64,000 nt of DNA from NCBI GenBank assembly GCA_000469685.2, contig LS997567.1, positions 14,714,785 through 14,778,784 on the forward strand. Direction: 5' to 3'. Below, one piece after another: positions 1 through 11,360 of the stretch. Under the pieces are notes generated by a model. The model worked only from the letters and a program-made list of their open reading frames with translations, was not told the DNA's origin and made no database searches. A program made the position numbers and the translations under genes. The stretch comes from Haemonchus contortus. Its lineage: Eukaryota; Nematoda; Chromadorea; Rhabditida; Trichostrongylidae. Numbering within the stretch: the first letter of the stretch is position 1; each line of letters begins with the position of its first letter.

Positions 1-223
1 CATCGTACGGCGAAGCATTGCTTGACCACAGTGTAATGCTTTCACTCTCAGATTGTTCTTCTTCTGATTCAGATTCTATACCTTCTTTTAGACCATCTAC
101 TTCATCCTCAGTAACTTCTTGCTCTTTGTCGCCCGTAACTGTCAGAAGATGATCGAGTTGTAAGTTTTCCGAGTTCCCTCCTATTCCAGCCACTTGTATG
201 GCTGTATAAGCATTTACTAAAGC
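1..223 (-). CDS. Edge-truncated acidic coding exon, unknown protein
   Basis: The minus strand is open in one frame from about 223 to the window edge, giving about 73 codons with no stop. The product is mostly hydrophilic, with a short early stretch AYTAIQVAGIGG followed by LLTVTGDKEQEVTEDEVDG and a run of Glu/Ser (ESESEEEQSESES). A CTTTAG acceptor-like site sits just upstream at about 224-229, so this looks like an internal exon that continues past the left edge. I do not recognise the family. A C-terminal tail of a pogo/jerky-type transposase is one possibility, given the acidic tail and the surrounding transposons, but no catalytic motif is visible. Confidence 0.4.
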
Positions 224-529
224 GGAATATTTACTATATAGAATACTTTCGTATGTTCTTCATTTTATTAATCAGCACTATGTAGCGATAAGTAGTTAGA
301 TATAAGTTTCACTCTCAAGCTTCGGAAAGCGCGCCTCGAGAGACAACGCCAGACTTACATACATATGTGTCCCGCGATCAACGCGGCCGCAATGCTGCGT
401 GGATCCCAGGCCGCAAAAAATGTCTAAGTGCGCGTTGTCGTCAACCTGTTAATGTGTAGCGTCTGTTGTTGTGTTTGTAATAGTATGTGCGTGTTTTAAC
501 CTGACAGCAAGTTCACAATTGCTGTCCAA

Positions 530-1040
530 CTGGACCTAGACCTGTCAACTTTCGTAGGGATACAGTCGGCAGGATGGAAACACTTACGGTGGGTGCCAGA
601 ATCAAACCCCGACTAAGGGGGGCGCGGCTTGAGCGATAAAAGTCAACTTGATCTTATAGCATTCAGCTTTAGTGAGAGTGCAGATGAGAGGATGGAACAG
701 TTATGGTAGGTAACACGACCCGTACTCTTTAACTAATGTATTCGAGGCCCACGGTAGCGGCCATTGCGCGAAAAAGTGTTTGAGCGAAAATCTGTAGCTC
801 CTGTTCCCTTAGCCCTTTCCGTTCAAATTTGGGAGGAGTACATGAGACAGCATGTGAATACCTATTATGGGTGACATGATAAGACCCCATACACAGGGGC
901 GGGGTTTGCACGAGAGTGTTAGTTTGGGCCTGGGGTGCCTAGATTCGATAGGGATACAGGATACAGGATGGGAACTTTAGTGATAGGTGGAGGACAAGAC
1001 TCTATTAGCAGAGCGGAGCGTGCGTAAGACGAGCGTACTA
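530..1040 (-). repeat. Degenerate satellite/dispersed repeat units
   Basis: Several degenerate units carry a GGGATACAG..CAGGATGG core, then CCCATACACAGGGGCGGGG and GTTCAAATTTGGGAGGAGTAC. They resemble the reverse complement of the units at 36720-38180 (GGGCGGAGTC.., GAATTTGAACGCTC). No gene is seen here or at 224-530 and 1041-1290. Confidence 0.45.
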
Positions 1041-1288
1041 TCTGTAAATTTGCTCAGTTATATTGAAAAGAAACGGGATGATCACTTAAACCTGCATGAG
1101 TCCGGCAGAATACGCTCATGACGGCAAGGCGCTCACAAAGTTTGTGGGTGTGTGTGCGGGTGTTTAGCCGAAAAATTTTATTTTATGTCCTACTGCACCA
1201 CAGTGTCCAAATTCGGAAGGGACGTAGACGACAGGCCATTTTCCAGCAAAAGGAGGAGCGTCCTGTGTAAGCCGGGCGATTAGTTTGA

Positions 1289-1291
<3 letters not shown>

Positions 1292-1322
<31 letters not shown>
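1292..1322. repeat. (AT)n microsatellite
   Basis: About 15 uninterrupted AT dinucleotides, directly abutting the left terminal repeat of the maT-like transposon at 1325. TA-rich DNA is the known target of Tc1/mariner elements. Confidence 0.95.
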
Positions 1323-1324
<2 letters not shown>

Positions 1325-2597
1325 CAGGGTGCCCCAAAATTATGGGCGTCATATTCAGAAATTTCTAAGGTAGTAATAATCTATCAAATTCCCATTACCT
1401 ATTATTAATTGGTTGCATAAGAAGGTTTTCTTGCAATGTGCATGGTTTTTGATGTGAAACTCCCGAAATCTTTCAGATGGAGGAGGCCCATTCAGTGCCA
1501 CATGCAAACATGGACATGCAAGAGGTGGAAGGGCGTTATGAAATTCCTTGGGATTTTCATAATGAACTTGTGGGGGATTATCAAACGATGTAGAAAAGAA
1601 GACTGAATCGGAGTTAGACCAGCGAGAGGTAGAAAGAGAGTTAGGGCTATTTCAAAATGGTCCGATTGCGAGTCAACCGTGATTCTGGGCGATCCACCAA
1701 AAAGACGGCGAAAGAGCAGGAACTATCAAAGTTGTCGGTGGGATGGATTTCCAGGTAAGAGTGAAGACAAGCAGACAAAAGCTTCATTGCCGTTTCTACC
1801 TTTTGTAGGAATGTCGGCTCATTCAAGATCTCAACAGACATTGAAGGGCCGAAAAATGCAGAAAGTCGCAGACCAACCTGAGTGAGGACACGCAACACTT
1901 CATCGTTTTTTTCTGGCCAAAAATTTCTTACTATAAAGTCATCCCTCTACAACCGAAACTTTCGCGTTTTAGAATGAAACATCTTACGTGCGATCTCTCA
2001 GAATAAGTTCGCTACAAGAACAGTAAAATGATGTTTTCCGAGAAAGTCACTGGCAAGGCTAAGACACTAGTTTCTTGTGTGCAGGCGTGAAAATTGACCA
2101 AGACCAGTACTAAACAACGTACTGATGGACGTAACAAAACACTGATCCGACCACATTTTCTGGAACAACTCGCACTCCTCCCAGCAGGACGCTACTCCAG
2201 CCCACAGAGCCAACCTTGCCCGCGAGTGGTGCCGACAACAGCTGCCCGACTTCATTGGTAAAGAGGAGTGACCATCCTATTTTCTAGAACTTTATTCACT
2301 CGAAGTATAATCCCTGATTAGATGAGGGCCTGTCGAGTTTGCAATGTTTGTTTAGAGTCTCAGGAAGCAAGACTGAAGAACGGCTAAGAAGAAATGGAGG
2401 AGGATACCTGCGTGCAGGTCGAGAGCAAACTTTGGCCCTCTATCCCCACTCATGGGGATGATTGAAATGTGATTGTAGCGTAGCGTATTGTAGCGAATGG
2501 TGTTATCGAGAATGTTCAGAAAGCTCATCGTCTTCCTCAGTTGAGAAGCTTTGAATATATTGCTATGAAGTGGCACACATAATTACGGGGCACCCTG
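1325..2597 (+). mobile_element. maT/Tc1-mariner-like transposon, decayed
   Basis: Terminal inverted repeats start CAGGGTGCCCCAAAATTATG at 1325 and end as CATAATTACGGGGCACCCTG at 2597, followed by TA. The element is 1.27 kb, typical for Tc1/mariner. The plus strand holds a broken transposase. Around 2180-2265 it reads QQDATPAHRANLAREWC, then LPDFIGKEE and a stop, matching the conserved QQD.APAH..K..eWc..h.pdfi block around the second catalytic Asp. Upstream pieces at 1640-2040 are scattered over all three frames. No intact transposase is possible, so this is a non-autonomous fossil. Confidence 0.8.
2100..2270 (+). pseudogene. Transposase fragment (second catalytic Asp block)
   Basis: The best-preserved part of the transposase inside the 1325-2597 element. 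It reads QQDATPAHRANLAREWC then LPDFIGKEE, and the next codon, where a Trp-Pro is expected in this family, is TGA. The following S/P-D-L-N-P motif is unrecognisable. In Tc1/mariner enzymes the Asp of QQD coordinates the catalytic metal, and it is retained here. The remaining domains are too decayed to delimit. Confidence 0.7.
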
Positions 2598-2724
2598 TAT
2601 ATGTTCTGCGCCAACTTTAATAAAGAAACTGTCAAAGACCACAACCTTCAATTCGGAAACATGAATCAATCATGAACGGAAGAAGCAGCAAAATCTGTAT
2701 TTGCGAGCATTGGGCAAAAACATA

Positions 2725-2950
2725 CATACATATGTACATACATACATATGATAATATCTTCTAATATCTGATAATATCTTTGAGAGCAGTTTCAACCACA
2801 CCAGTACATAGTTAATACAATATAGTCGTATGGCGACTTCTTTGTATCCCTGGCAAGATACAAGAAAGTAACCATACGACGTACCAAAGAGAGAAGAAAG
2901 TAACCATAGAAAGTACAAGAAAGTAGAAAGAAAGTAACGAGACCAAGCAC
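2725..2950. repeat. ATAC/ATATCT and AAGAAAGTAACC minisatellite
   Basis: Short ATACAT and TAATATCT repeats (2725-2785) are followed by several imperfect AAGAAAGTAACCATA / AAGAAAGTA units (2868-2945). There is no coding evidence here. Confidence 0.6.
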
Positions 2951-3109
2951 ATTGCTCAAACAGCTATAATTGCGTAACAGTCCTGCGCACATCGACATGA
3001 TCTTGGGTCGTCTAATCTTGCACGGGAATCAGGACGTCATAGGAGCCGTAACCCTCTCGTAACACCTTTCCAAATCGCAGTACATGGACTGCCTTTTCGT
3101 GTGCTAGTA

Positions 3110-3330
3110 TATCTGCCGCACTACAGCATTGAAAGCCAGCCTTCGGAATTTCCTGCTAAGCAGCCAGCTGGTTAAGTATGATGTTACAGCATTACAGCAG
3201 AGGAAAGGCAGAACGGAAACATTCGAAAAATGGACCATACACAACAAGCTGCTCATTATTGGACCCAATGCGGGCGGCAATGTTGGTGGAGTTGGATTTT
3301 TTCTCTCGCTACTCCTCTTTAGACTATATT
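3110..3330 (+). pseudogene. RTE-type non-LTR retrotransposon endonuclease fragment
   Basis: The translation contains SLRNFLLSSQLVKYDVTALQ, then RKGRTETF and NVGGVGFF. The order K-Y-D-V-x-A-L-Q, R-K, G-G-V-G-F is that of the N-terminal apurinic-like endonuclease of RTE-clade elements, where E of the ALQE motif is catalytic; here it is Q-Q, so the site is lost. The flanks at 3330-4260 contain no continuing RT domain that I can see. It is a dead 5' scrap, independent of the longer RTE copy at 39.7 kb. Confidence 0.55.
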
Positions 3331-4270
3331 TAACGAGCATCCCTTCCGCACAGACTACAACAAAAACGAAGAAAGAAGCATTCAGCGAAGAACAAGCAAC
3401 GTGTTAAATCTTCTGAACATGCGTGCCAGTACCGTCCTGCAGATGGCCCCTTTGGATGCTTACAATTAGTATTTTGCAAGTGCTGAAATCGGGCAGGAAG
3501 ATTTCCAGCAATTATCATGAAATAAGAATCCTTCTTTTAGTTGGCGTAAGAAGATCAACTACCATAAGCTTACAGAAAAGACTTTATACCCCTCCGATTA
3601 TTTGCAATGGCAATTGCATCCTTTCCCGTAAACCAATCCCACACAAAAGATATATTCTCAGACAAAGTGAACAAGGAAACATGAGCTATGTATCAAAGAG
3701 CGCCCTCGAGCTTCTTTGAGAGCAGTTTCAATCACACCGGTCTCAGTCAAGTATTACTGAGTGGTAAGGTTCGAAAACACCATTAGACTTGTAAATTAAT
3801 TGATAACATCGAAAGCGGAAGCAAAACCGAAACCGACCTCCGGAGGTGGACGAACGTCTTTGATGCCGTGATTGAGATTGTCAGCAGCGTATTTTGATGT
3901 GCAAGTAAAGAATAACAGGAGCATTGCCAGCGAGGCTATCTTAGTCATATCGTGCAAGCAGCACAGGCAATGTCAGGACAACCGAAATGAGCCCTCTGAT
4001 GTGAGCCTTCTGATATGCCCTCTAACAGGGGTTGGCAACTATCAGCTCAGGACTTCGTCAATGGCACGCTCCACATCTCATCCCACTAACTCCTCCCTCT
4101 CTCGGTCAGTATCTCTGTTTATTTTCATGTTTGCCTGGAATAAGCGGCGATTACGACGGATGTCTGCGAGGGAAAAACGCATTTATTTCGTCTGAAGTCT
4201 CATGATAATATTTAGATTTATAATGCTTATATAGAGTCTGAATGGCTACATCGCATGAACGAAAATTGTT

Positions 4271-4369
4271 CCCATCCCAGCCTTTTGCTCGAGGTAATCA
4301 TCTCACCCACTCCGGTGCCCAATCTGGGGTGGGTGAGATGATTACCTCGTGAAAAAGGTTGGGACGGGA
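4271..4369. repeat. 99-bp hairpin repeat
   Basis: Arms of about 39 nt (4271-4309 and 4330-4369) are inverted copies, with core GAGGTAATCATCTCACCCA, separated by a short spacer. Related single arms occur at 63638-63660 (GGTAATCATCTCATCCACCC) and about 59288 (AAATCATCTCACCGAGC), so this is a dispersed fold-back or MITE. Confidence 0.75.
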
Positions 4370-4684
4370 TAATCTCATCAATCTTGAGCACAAGTAAGGT
4401 TGGCTGCCCCTTTTCTACGCTCCAGCGCCCAGTGATGGATAAGAGCAGTGCTCTCCCTTTCTCTTTCCTCTTCCCAACTACATTTTCAGCAAAAGCTCAA
4501 TCCGTTTGAGACTTCATCCAATGTTCAGCGAACAAATGCTTTGCATTGACAGGGACCGAGTGAGGTGAGGCAAAAAGGTCAACGAACATCCGCGCTAGAT
4601 AGATCACATATCGAAGAGTGAATCACTGCGAAGCACTGCTATTTGTCATCGCTGCAGAGCGACCTTGAAATCTCGAGGTCGATT

Positions 4685-4945
4685 AATTGCTACCAGACTT
4701 ATCTGCGAGGATAGAAGCACTACTTGTACATCGGCTGGCCACCGCAAGTCATTGTATAAGCTACATACACACTAATTACGCCACTACTATTCTGAATGGA
4801 AGTCGAGTGCGGGGGCGCACCCCTCAGACAGGATTAATCAATGCCAAAAACTTTATCTTTATCCTTTATCCGCAATTTGCGTCCAGCATTCCCACGACGT
4901 TTGCATCTCAGGCTAAAATCACACAATTGCACGACAACTGAGAGG
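4685..4945 (+). repeat. Dispersed repeat, copy 1 of 3
   Basis: Homologous to 38865-39035 (shared blocks such as ATTACGCCACTACTATTCTG and TGGAAGTCGAGTGCGGG) and, for the last part, to 62150-62215. It carries no recognisable protein. I treat the ORFs inside it as chance. Confidence 0.6.
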
Positions 4946-5249
4946 CAACAACTTCCTGTATAGTTCATTCAATTCGCAAAAAGCAGAAACCAATCAGAAG
5001 TCGAATTATGCGTATTTTCATGGAGTTCCTTCGTCTTTAATTGAGTTTTCGCCGGTTGCTGTGGTTTTAAGCCGATCAGGGGTGTAGCATGTATTCTGAC
5101 CTCATACAGTAATAGTCCACATTTGCTCATTATCATTTCAGCCAATTACGGTGCCATTACTTTGACAATTTTTTGTATACCATTGCTGATTTTTCAAATG
5201 GACCCCTACGCGTAGTCTTTGTGGCCGGCCCAGCCGATCACAGTTCACT

Positions 5250-5536
5250 GGAGTGACTGGCTGCTTTCATAGTCCTCCGGCCGGCGTACCAGGCGAGGCA
5301 GTGCTAGGGGGAAGGAGGTAGGCAGACGGTCGGTCGAAGGGCTAAAAACAAAGAACAACAAGGTCAAAAACCAAACAACCAGGGGCTTGTACAATAGTTT
5401 GTCTTGTCTCTCTCTGTTTACAGGGACTTGGGCACGACGCGACCGCGTCGACTGACGGTCTGCCTCTCTCCTCTCCCCTAGCACTGCCTCGGCCGGCTAG
5501 CCGGCTCGCCGGCGGACTATGAAAGCAGCCACTGAT
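5250..5536. repeat. Fold-back repeat, arms about 85 nt
   Basis: Left arm 5250-5335 and right arm 5446-5536 are inverted copies (GGCTGCTTTCATAGTCC, GGCCGGC, GGCAGTGCTAGGGG, GGCAGACNGTC). The 110-bp spacer carries nothing recognisable. The flanks 4950-5250 and 5540-6060 show no gene. Confidence 0.75.
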
Positions 5537-6106
5537 TGAAAGGCTAATATAAAAATTTTAGGGTCGCAGGTGGCAGACAGCGCCGACTTCCCTCTGCATC
5601 AGATTCGAATAAAAATCATCAGATTTCTCATAATACCTTACTGGTGTATCTTTCAATTGAAGAACATCTTGCCGAGAAAGTCGACTCTACTTTGTACCTT
5701 TCTGCTTCTCTCTCACTATCACGGACCATCAGGATTATTTTGTTGAAACTCACATGAGCAAGCTCCCATCACACTCTTTTGTCAGCTCAGCTACATAACT
5801 TCCCCATCTCTCTGGGAAGTTTTTGAAACAGTTGCATAAAGCAGAATCCTTGAAAAAGAAATTTTCTCGAGCAAAAGCTTTGTTGTTTTCATTTCTTGCA
5901 GAAGCGCAAATAGACATATGAAGCTAAAACAAGTCGGAAAGTAACGGAAACTGGTTAACCGGATAACAAATAAGTATCAAAAGGTTTAACAAGTGACGTG
6001 AACAGTTGAGATCTGACAGATACAGTAGCAGCTTGACAGACTATTACATTGAAAAATCGACTTGAGTAGACCATGTCCTAGAGGAACGTACAGTGCATGA
6101 CTAGTT

Positions 6107-6955
6107 TGCGAAATTCAAACAGTGTGAATTTGTCTTCGAAGACCGGCAACCTTCAGGGAGACTACCATCAGTAAAACGACCAAATCAAAATGTGGATCAA
6201 ACGAATCGGCACATCACTAGTCGAGGAGTAGGACAAGGGCTTATTGTTTCGAAATTAACCATCCATGCCCATCTGCAGACACTTGGTTTTGCGAAGCGCC
6301 TTGATGTCTAGATATCTCGCGATAGGAGCGAGCGCAGTGCGATGGACCGCGCCTCCATGTGCGACTCGTTGCTCAAAGGAAATAAAAATGAGCCGTTCCT
6401 GAAACGCATAAGCACGAGAGACGAAAATTGGATTGTGTACAGCAATGAGGAGCGGAAACGATCGTGGAGCCCCCTAGTGAGCCGTCACAAACCGCTGCAA
6501 AAGTCAAAATCCAGGTGCGGAAGACTATGCCGAGTTGCTGATGGGATTCCAGCGAAATCACTTACCATGAGCTGTTGTCGCACAATCAAACGATGAATTC
6601 GGAAAGGTACTATAGTTAGCTAGAAAATATGGAGGCAGCGATAGACCAAAAGCGACCCGAAGTGGCCATTTGTGAGGGCGTAATCTTCCAACAGAGTACC
6701 TCCAGACCACATGTGTTTTTTGCCACTCGTCAAAAGTTGCTAAAGCTTGGGTGGAATTTCTTACCACACCCCTCATATAGTCCAGACATAGCACCATCAG
6801 AATACCGTTTGCTCAGGTTTCTGCAAAATCCTTTGAATGGAAAATTGTTCAATTCGCTGGAGGACTGCAAAAAGCACCAAAGCATGTCGCAACGTGACCT
6901 GACTTGTCAGGGATCGATCAGCCTTCTCCTATTGTTACCGCAGCCAGCCTAAACC
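6107..6955 (+). pseudogene. mariner-type transposase pseudogene
   Basis: Consecutive fragments follow the mariner transposase order: an N-terminal remnant at 6107-6170 (NSVNLSSKTGN), the first catalytic Asp block DENWIVYSN (about 6421-6447), GVIFQQSTSRPHV (about 6679-6717), and WNFLPHPSYSPDIAPSEY (about 6752-6805) followed by SLQNPLNGKLFNSLEDCKK-like sequence. Family enzymes use a D,D34D triad. The first Asp is present, the second is replaced by Ser (QQS for HQD), and the third by Glu (PSEY for PSDY). There are also frameshifts and stops between the blocks. I could not find terminal inverted repeats. Confidence 0.8.
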
Positions 6956-6999
6956 CCTACTTAATGGTTGATTGAAATGTTCTCATGTCGGTTCGGCTA

Positions 7000-8180
7000 A
7001 TGGCGCAGCGGGAGTGCATTTGTCACATGACAAATGACACCTGTCCTGGATTCCATATGGGTTCGGATCCTCAGTCAAACACAGCGCTTGCAAATGCTGA
7101 AACAACAGTGCTGTCAAGCAGTGTGCTTCTCTGTAAACGTTTGATCGATGTTCAGTGTAGGTGCCCCACAGCTTCCGTTAAATGTGAAGGGAGTACATGT
7201 GAAACAACATATACACGGTGAAAACACAACGCAACATATACACAGTGAGACAATATTTATCATAGCGTGGTCGTTTCATTCTGCCAGCTGCATAACAGTA
7301 TGTGCCAACGGGCGTACTCTTAAATGGACTCGGCAGTAGAGATCGATGGTGAGGGGTCAATTAGCTCGATGCTCGATTAGGAGGCCATTCATCCTTCTAT
7401 TATCAGGATATCAGACCACATAATGGGAGTCTTTGAGTGAATGCGGAATAATTCGTTCCCGAGGAAGTGCACTTCTAAAATGAACTAGCAAATTTTTGAG
7501 AAGTTGATCATTGAGACCACTGTTTTCAGCTGAATTTTCCTGAATTCTATCTTTGCGATATCAAAATAACCATGATTTAATGTGTCCATATTCCAAACGT
7601 CTTGAAAACAACTCAGAATGAAGTTTTCTATTGAAGTGGGTTAGTTTAAGGTCATGTTATTTCTGTAGGAAGCACCTCAGGTGCTGAACACTCACTCTTC
7701 GACCTCCATGGAAATGATGCTGCAAAATTAAAGAAATTGAGAATTCATGACTTGACAGGGTCTCCCACATGCAATCATACGGTGAAAGAAATGACAGATG
7801 GCGGAAAATCTGGTAATTTGCTTTGCACCGCTGCTTCCAGCTGAAAATGTTTAAATTATGTCATGAAGGGTACCAAAATGATCGCAATTTGATGCTCTCC
7901 TCAATTATAGCACGATGCAGGCCTTTTAAGTGTTGGAAACGAAATTTTCAATTGAAGTGGAAGGTTTGCGATGCCGTCATATCCGTAAGTAACACCCCAG
8001 GTGCTGAGAGACTCAACTTGCGTTTTTCCCGGAAAGCGAAGAATTCGAAAAAACCGAAAGATCATTATGTATTTGGGTTCTTCACGACAAGGGCTTCTCA
8101 ATGAGCTTACTTTCAGCTTGATTGGAGCTCCTTTCCAATGAGTTTAGTTTCAGCTTGATTGGAGCACTTCAGCTTCGGCT
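7000..8180. other. No gene recognised; internal similarity
   Basis: No coding match. Two stretches resemble each other: about 7660-7720 (AGGAAGCACCTCAGGTGCTGA) and 7980-8020 (AAGTAACACCCCAGGTGCTGA), each preceded by similar TTTTCAATTGAAGTGG-type sequence. This suggests an old internal duplication. Short ORFs here look like chance. Confidence 0.4.
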
Positions 8181-8226
8181 TCAGCGACGGTTTGCGACGG
8201 ATTAATCCGTCGCAAACCGTCGCTGA
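8181..8226. repeat. Perfect 46-bp palindrome
   Basis: Each half is 23 nt (TCAGCGACGGTTTGCGACGG then ATT, followed by its exact reverse complement), centred between 8203 and 8204 with no spacer. It could extrude as a hairpin. The upstream sequence (8107-8180) repeats GAGCTTACTTTCAGCTTGATT-like motifs twice. Nothing else is seen from 8227 to 8892. Confidence 0.9.
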
Positions 8227-8892
8227 CCGGTTGACCATGAATTAGTAGCAGTATCGTAGTTCCTCTAAATTGGTGTCGTGACCCTTCTTGATAAAGGTCA
8301 GATCTGAACATCGCCTGAGCAGGTTCCTCTTATATTTACCATAATAGTTTGAGAGGAAATTTACCAAAACGTTATCAGCAGCCCCTATTCGCTCCATAAA
8401 TGGGTATCTTCATTGTGTTTAAAACCCAAATCGCAGACACTATCGCAGCGTCATGTGTGTATTCCTCAACTCACGTGGTACCTTAACACCCGGCACCAGC
8501 TTTTCACTGGTGAAAGTCTTTCGATATTCTCGTCAACTATTTCAACGTATGTGCTGTTCTTCTGAGTAATACATGGGTCACGTGAAGATTGACTCCGTCC
8601 AATGCCATCAAACAACCGTCATCCACGCCTACTTATCGGCCCACCTTAAAGTGATAAATTGTTGGGACGAATAGCTGAGGACCGGTGCTCACAACAGCTC
8701 TGTGATAAGACTCTGTCACCTTATGTTTTACCTATATCAAGGAAAACATCAGCAGCTTTCTAGCCGAGTTAAAATCAAAAAAAGGTGCTGGAAATGCTTA
8801 TCTGACACTACACTTTTAAAATGATCCTAATATTACAAGTGGAAATGGCGTTTGTTCAGTTTTTCATAAGAAAAGTGCTATAAATAGCTGTT

Positions 8893-9226
8893 CAGGGTAC
8901 CTCAAAATATGGGAGCCTATTCATGGTGATTATTTGACGCATTATGCATTATGTCGCGATACATTATGTTCGGCAACAAGCTACAATGACATTCGATAAA
9001 TAGATCTCAAGGATAATGGCTCGAAGTCTGTTCTCAAACTCTTCGCGTGTTGCACGCAGGTATCCCTCTTCCATTTCTTTCCAACCATTCTCGAGTCTTG
9101 CTTTCAATGACTTTAAACTAGCATTGCAAAGTATACAGGATTCTGGACAGGGACCATACGGATACGGATAATTCGAAATAGTTAAGATGTGGAGATCAGT
9201 CTGGCAGGCGGCGTCGGCAGCACTCA
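8893..9226 (-). mobile_element. maT-like transposon end with transposase C-terminus
   Basis: The left end reads CAGGGTACCTCAAAATATGG, matching the terminal repeat of the 1325 element. On the minus strand a frame gives SLKSLKARLENGWKEMEEGY, then LRATREEF and RLRAII, which is the usual C-terminal helix region of Tc1/mariner transposases. The frame is cut at 9226 by a fold-back element. Possible upstream transposase resumes at 11201-11337 (minus), and a related terminal repeat sits at 13670-13694, so 8893-13694 may be one heavily interrupted transposon. Confidence 0.6.
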
Positions 9227-11197
9227 CAAGGAAGGTCTTTCAGGGCGTGGGACGCTTTTGAAAAATGGCTTTTGGCATGGTGTAGGGGCATGAGCACTGA
9301 GCACAGAACTATAGTCCATTTCCGCTAAATGGCCTTCTGAATGGCAAAAAAAGAGTTAAAATGATTTTGTCATGAATCGTTGTTTTAACCCACTAAGCAT
9401 CGTTTGTTTCATTCATGGCGTCGTCTGTCCGCACAGTAGAAGGCCCAGTGACTGCGTATTGAGAACAACATGAACGCCACATTTTAAAACATGTTGAAGA
9501 TTGCGGGGAGGTTTCATATGCGCTCTCCACGGTTGAGCTGCCAGCAGCGTCGGGTGGTGTGGTAGATAGCGATGTGGACTTCGAGTTGGTACGGCAAGGC
9601 TGGGTTGATGGTTCGGTTTCTCGGGGCTTTGCAGTTTTTGCATTTTATGCTGCCACCTCCAGATCGGCTCCATATTGCAACAGGGCCAAAGCAAGTGCCT
9701 GACTGGTCATGGTCGTGACCAGGACCACCCATAACCCCTACGAGTCGTTAAAATTTGATGTGTGCTCTATCAATGAAGGAGCTTCCAGGCTTCACACCAC
9801 CAGGAGCTCCCCTTCCCCCCTCCCCTCCTTCCACCCCTCCCCACCTCAACTTCCTCACGTGATTTTTTCATCAGTTCGGCTGTTTTTGCATCCCTCACAT
9901 CGAAAGTTCATTCAGTTGGTGAATTGGTATGATATCATTTTGATAGTCAAAAAACTTGATATCATGTCATCTGGTCTTTGAACATTGTATGGACATTGTA
10001 CAGTCCATACAGTTCTTTGAATGATTTGGACAATAATGGTTTGACCGTTGTTTTATTTCGACCGGGACCCTTCGAAATTTCCTTCAAAAGCCTTTCCTTC
10101 AAAACCGATGGAAGGCGCATCTGAGTTCGATGATTTCGCCGTTTCTTAACCTAGCGATGATTTCGCGGGTTTGGAGGGTTTTTGTCCACTGCTCTGGTTG
10201 ATCATATCCATTTCCTTCTCTCCTGACGATCAGTATCTTCTGCAGTCACCTCGACTTCAGCAATGCCCTTCTTGATCGTGTCCTGCCAGCCCTTCTTAGC
10301 AGGACGCGGAGTTAGGGGATCCTACGTTGGGAACGGGTATCGCCCAAACTTTTCATCTAGTCACTATAAACTGGTGCTTGAATAATTTCCTTCAGGAGTG
10401 ATAGCTCTTCATATCAAGCTCAATGCTCATGAATCCTTTAGCAAGAAGACGAGTTGAAAGAGAATCTGATTCGTTCTCTCACAGAAGTCCGCGGTTGACG
10501 CCCAGAGAAAGGTTGGAATGGGGAGCTACAATGATTATGGGAATCCTGTTACCCTATCCTGAGAAAGTTGAGGTGGGGGTGGGGGGGGGCAGCTCCTGGT
10601 AGTGTGAAACCTGGGCCTGGAAGCTCCTCCATTGATAGTGCACACATCAAATTCTAGCGACTTGTAGAGGTTATGGGTGGCCCTGGTCACGAACATGACC
10701 AGACAGGCATTTGCTTTGGCCCTGGTGCAATATGGAGCCAATCTGGAGGTGGCAGCATAAAATGCAAAAACGGCAAAGCCCCGAGAATCTGAACCATTAA
10801 CCCACCCTTACCATCCCAACTCAAAGTCCACATCGCTACCAACCACACCATCCGACGCTGCTGGCAGCTCAACTGTGTAGAGCGCATATGAAACCTCCCC
10901 GCAATCTTCAACATGTTTCAACATGTGGCCCCCTTTTTTGGCTACCGTTCACGTTATTTTCAATACGCTGTCCACTGGGGCCTTCTACTGTGCGGACGGA
11001 CGACGCCATGAATGAAACAAACTACGTTTATTAGGTTAAAATGACGATTTATGACAAAATCATTTTCACTCTTTTTTTGCCATTCAGGAGGCCATTTAGC
11101 GGAAATGGACTATAGTTCTGTACTCAGTGCTTATGCCCCTACACCATGCAAAAACCCATTTTCAAAAAGCGTCCCACGCCCTGAAAGACCTTCCTTG
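9227..11197. mobile_element. Fold-back element with about 635-bp arms, TCA duplication
   Basis: Left arm 9227-about 9857 and right arm about 10559-11197 are inverted, near-identical copies. Ends are CAAGGAAGGTCTTTCAGGGC, and the element is flanked on both sides by TCA (9224-9226, 11198-11200). Three-base target duplications and the CAAGGAAGG start resemble the two tRNA-bearing fold-back elements at 33226 and 46838, which suggests a PIF/Harbinger-like mechanism by inference. The 700-bp centre holds no recognisable transposase, so it is non-autonomous. ORFs within the arms are mirrored shadows. Confidence 0.7.
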
Positions 11198-11200
11198 TCA

Positions 11201-11337
11201 GTGACGAGCTTGGTTCTCAGGGCAGCTGGAAGGACCACAGTCTTTTCAAATGGTAGAGTTGGATCATTGCTTCATTTCGACTATCAGTATGCTCTTAGAG
11301 TCCACGTCTTTGTTAATTTTCACAGCGGTACCGACGA
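11201..11337 (-). pseudogene. Possible maT transposase remnant between two insertions
   Basis: The minus-strand frame reads VGTAVKINKDVDSKSIL, resembling the G-V-K-I-N-x-x-V-Y-x-x-x-I-L segment that precedes the QQD block in maT/Tc1 transposases. It lies exactly between the fold-back element and the SL1 retrocopy, as expected if both landed in one transposon. It is short and degenerate. Confidence 0.35.
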
Positions 11338-11359
11338 GGTTTAATTACCTAAGTTTGGG
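11338..11359 (+). other. Genome-encoded SL1 spliced-leader sequence
   Basis: These 22 bases match nematode SL1 at 20 positions, starting GGTTTAATTACC and ending AAGTTTG-G. The two differences are C to T at position 13 and A to G at position 21. It sits one base upstream of the pICln reading frame. SL1 is normally added in trans and is not encoded beside the genes that receive it, so its presence marks reverse transcription of a trans-spliced mRNA. It lacks the downstream donor and Sm site of a true SL RNA gene. Confidence 0.88.
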
Positions 11360-11360
11360 G

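Noticed and set aside
3423..4195. Two plus-strand ORFs of about 100 codons
   Set aside because: Their composition is unremarkable, they have no motif or splice context, and they follow an RTE scrap without continuing it.
11338..11359. An SL1 RNA gene
   Set aside because: A true SL RNA gene has a GT donor right after the 22-nt leader plus Sm-site and stem-loops. Here the leader runs straight into a pICln coding frame.
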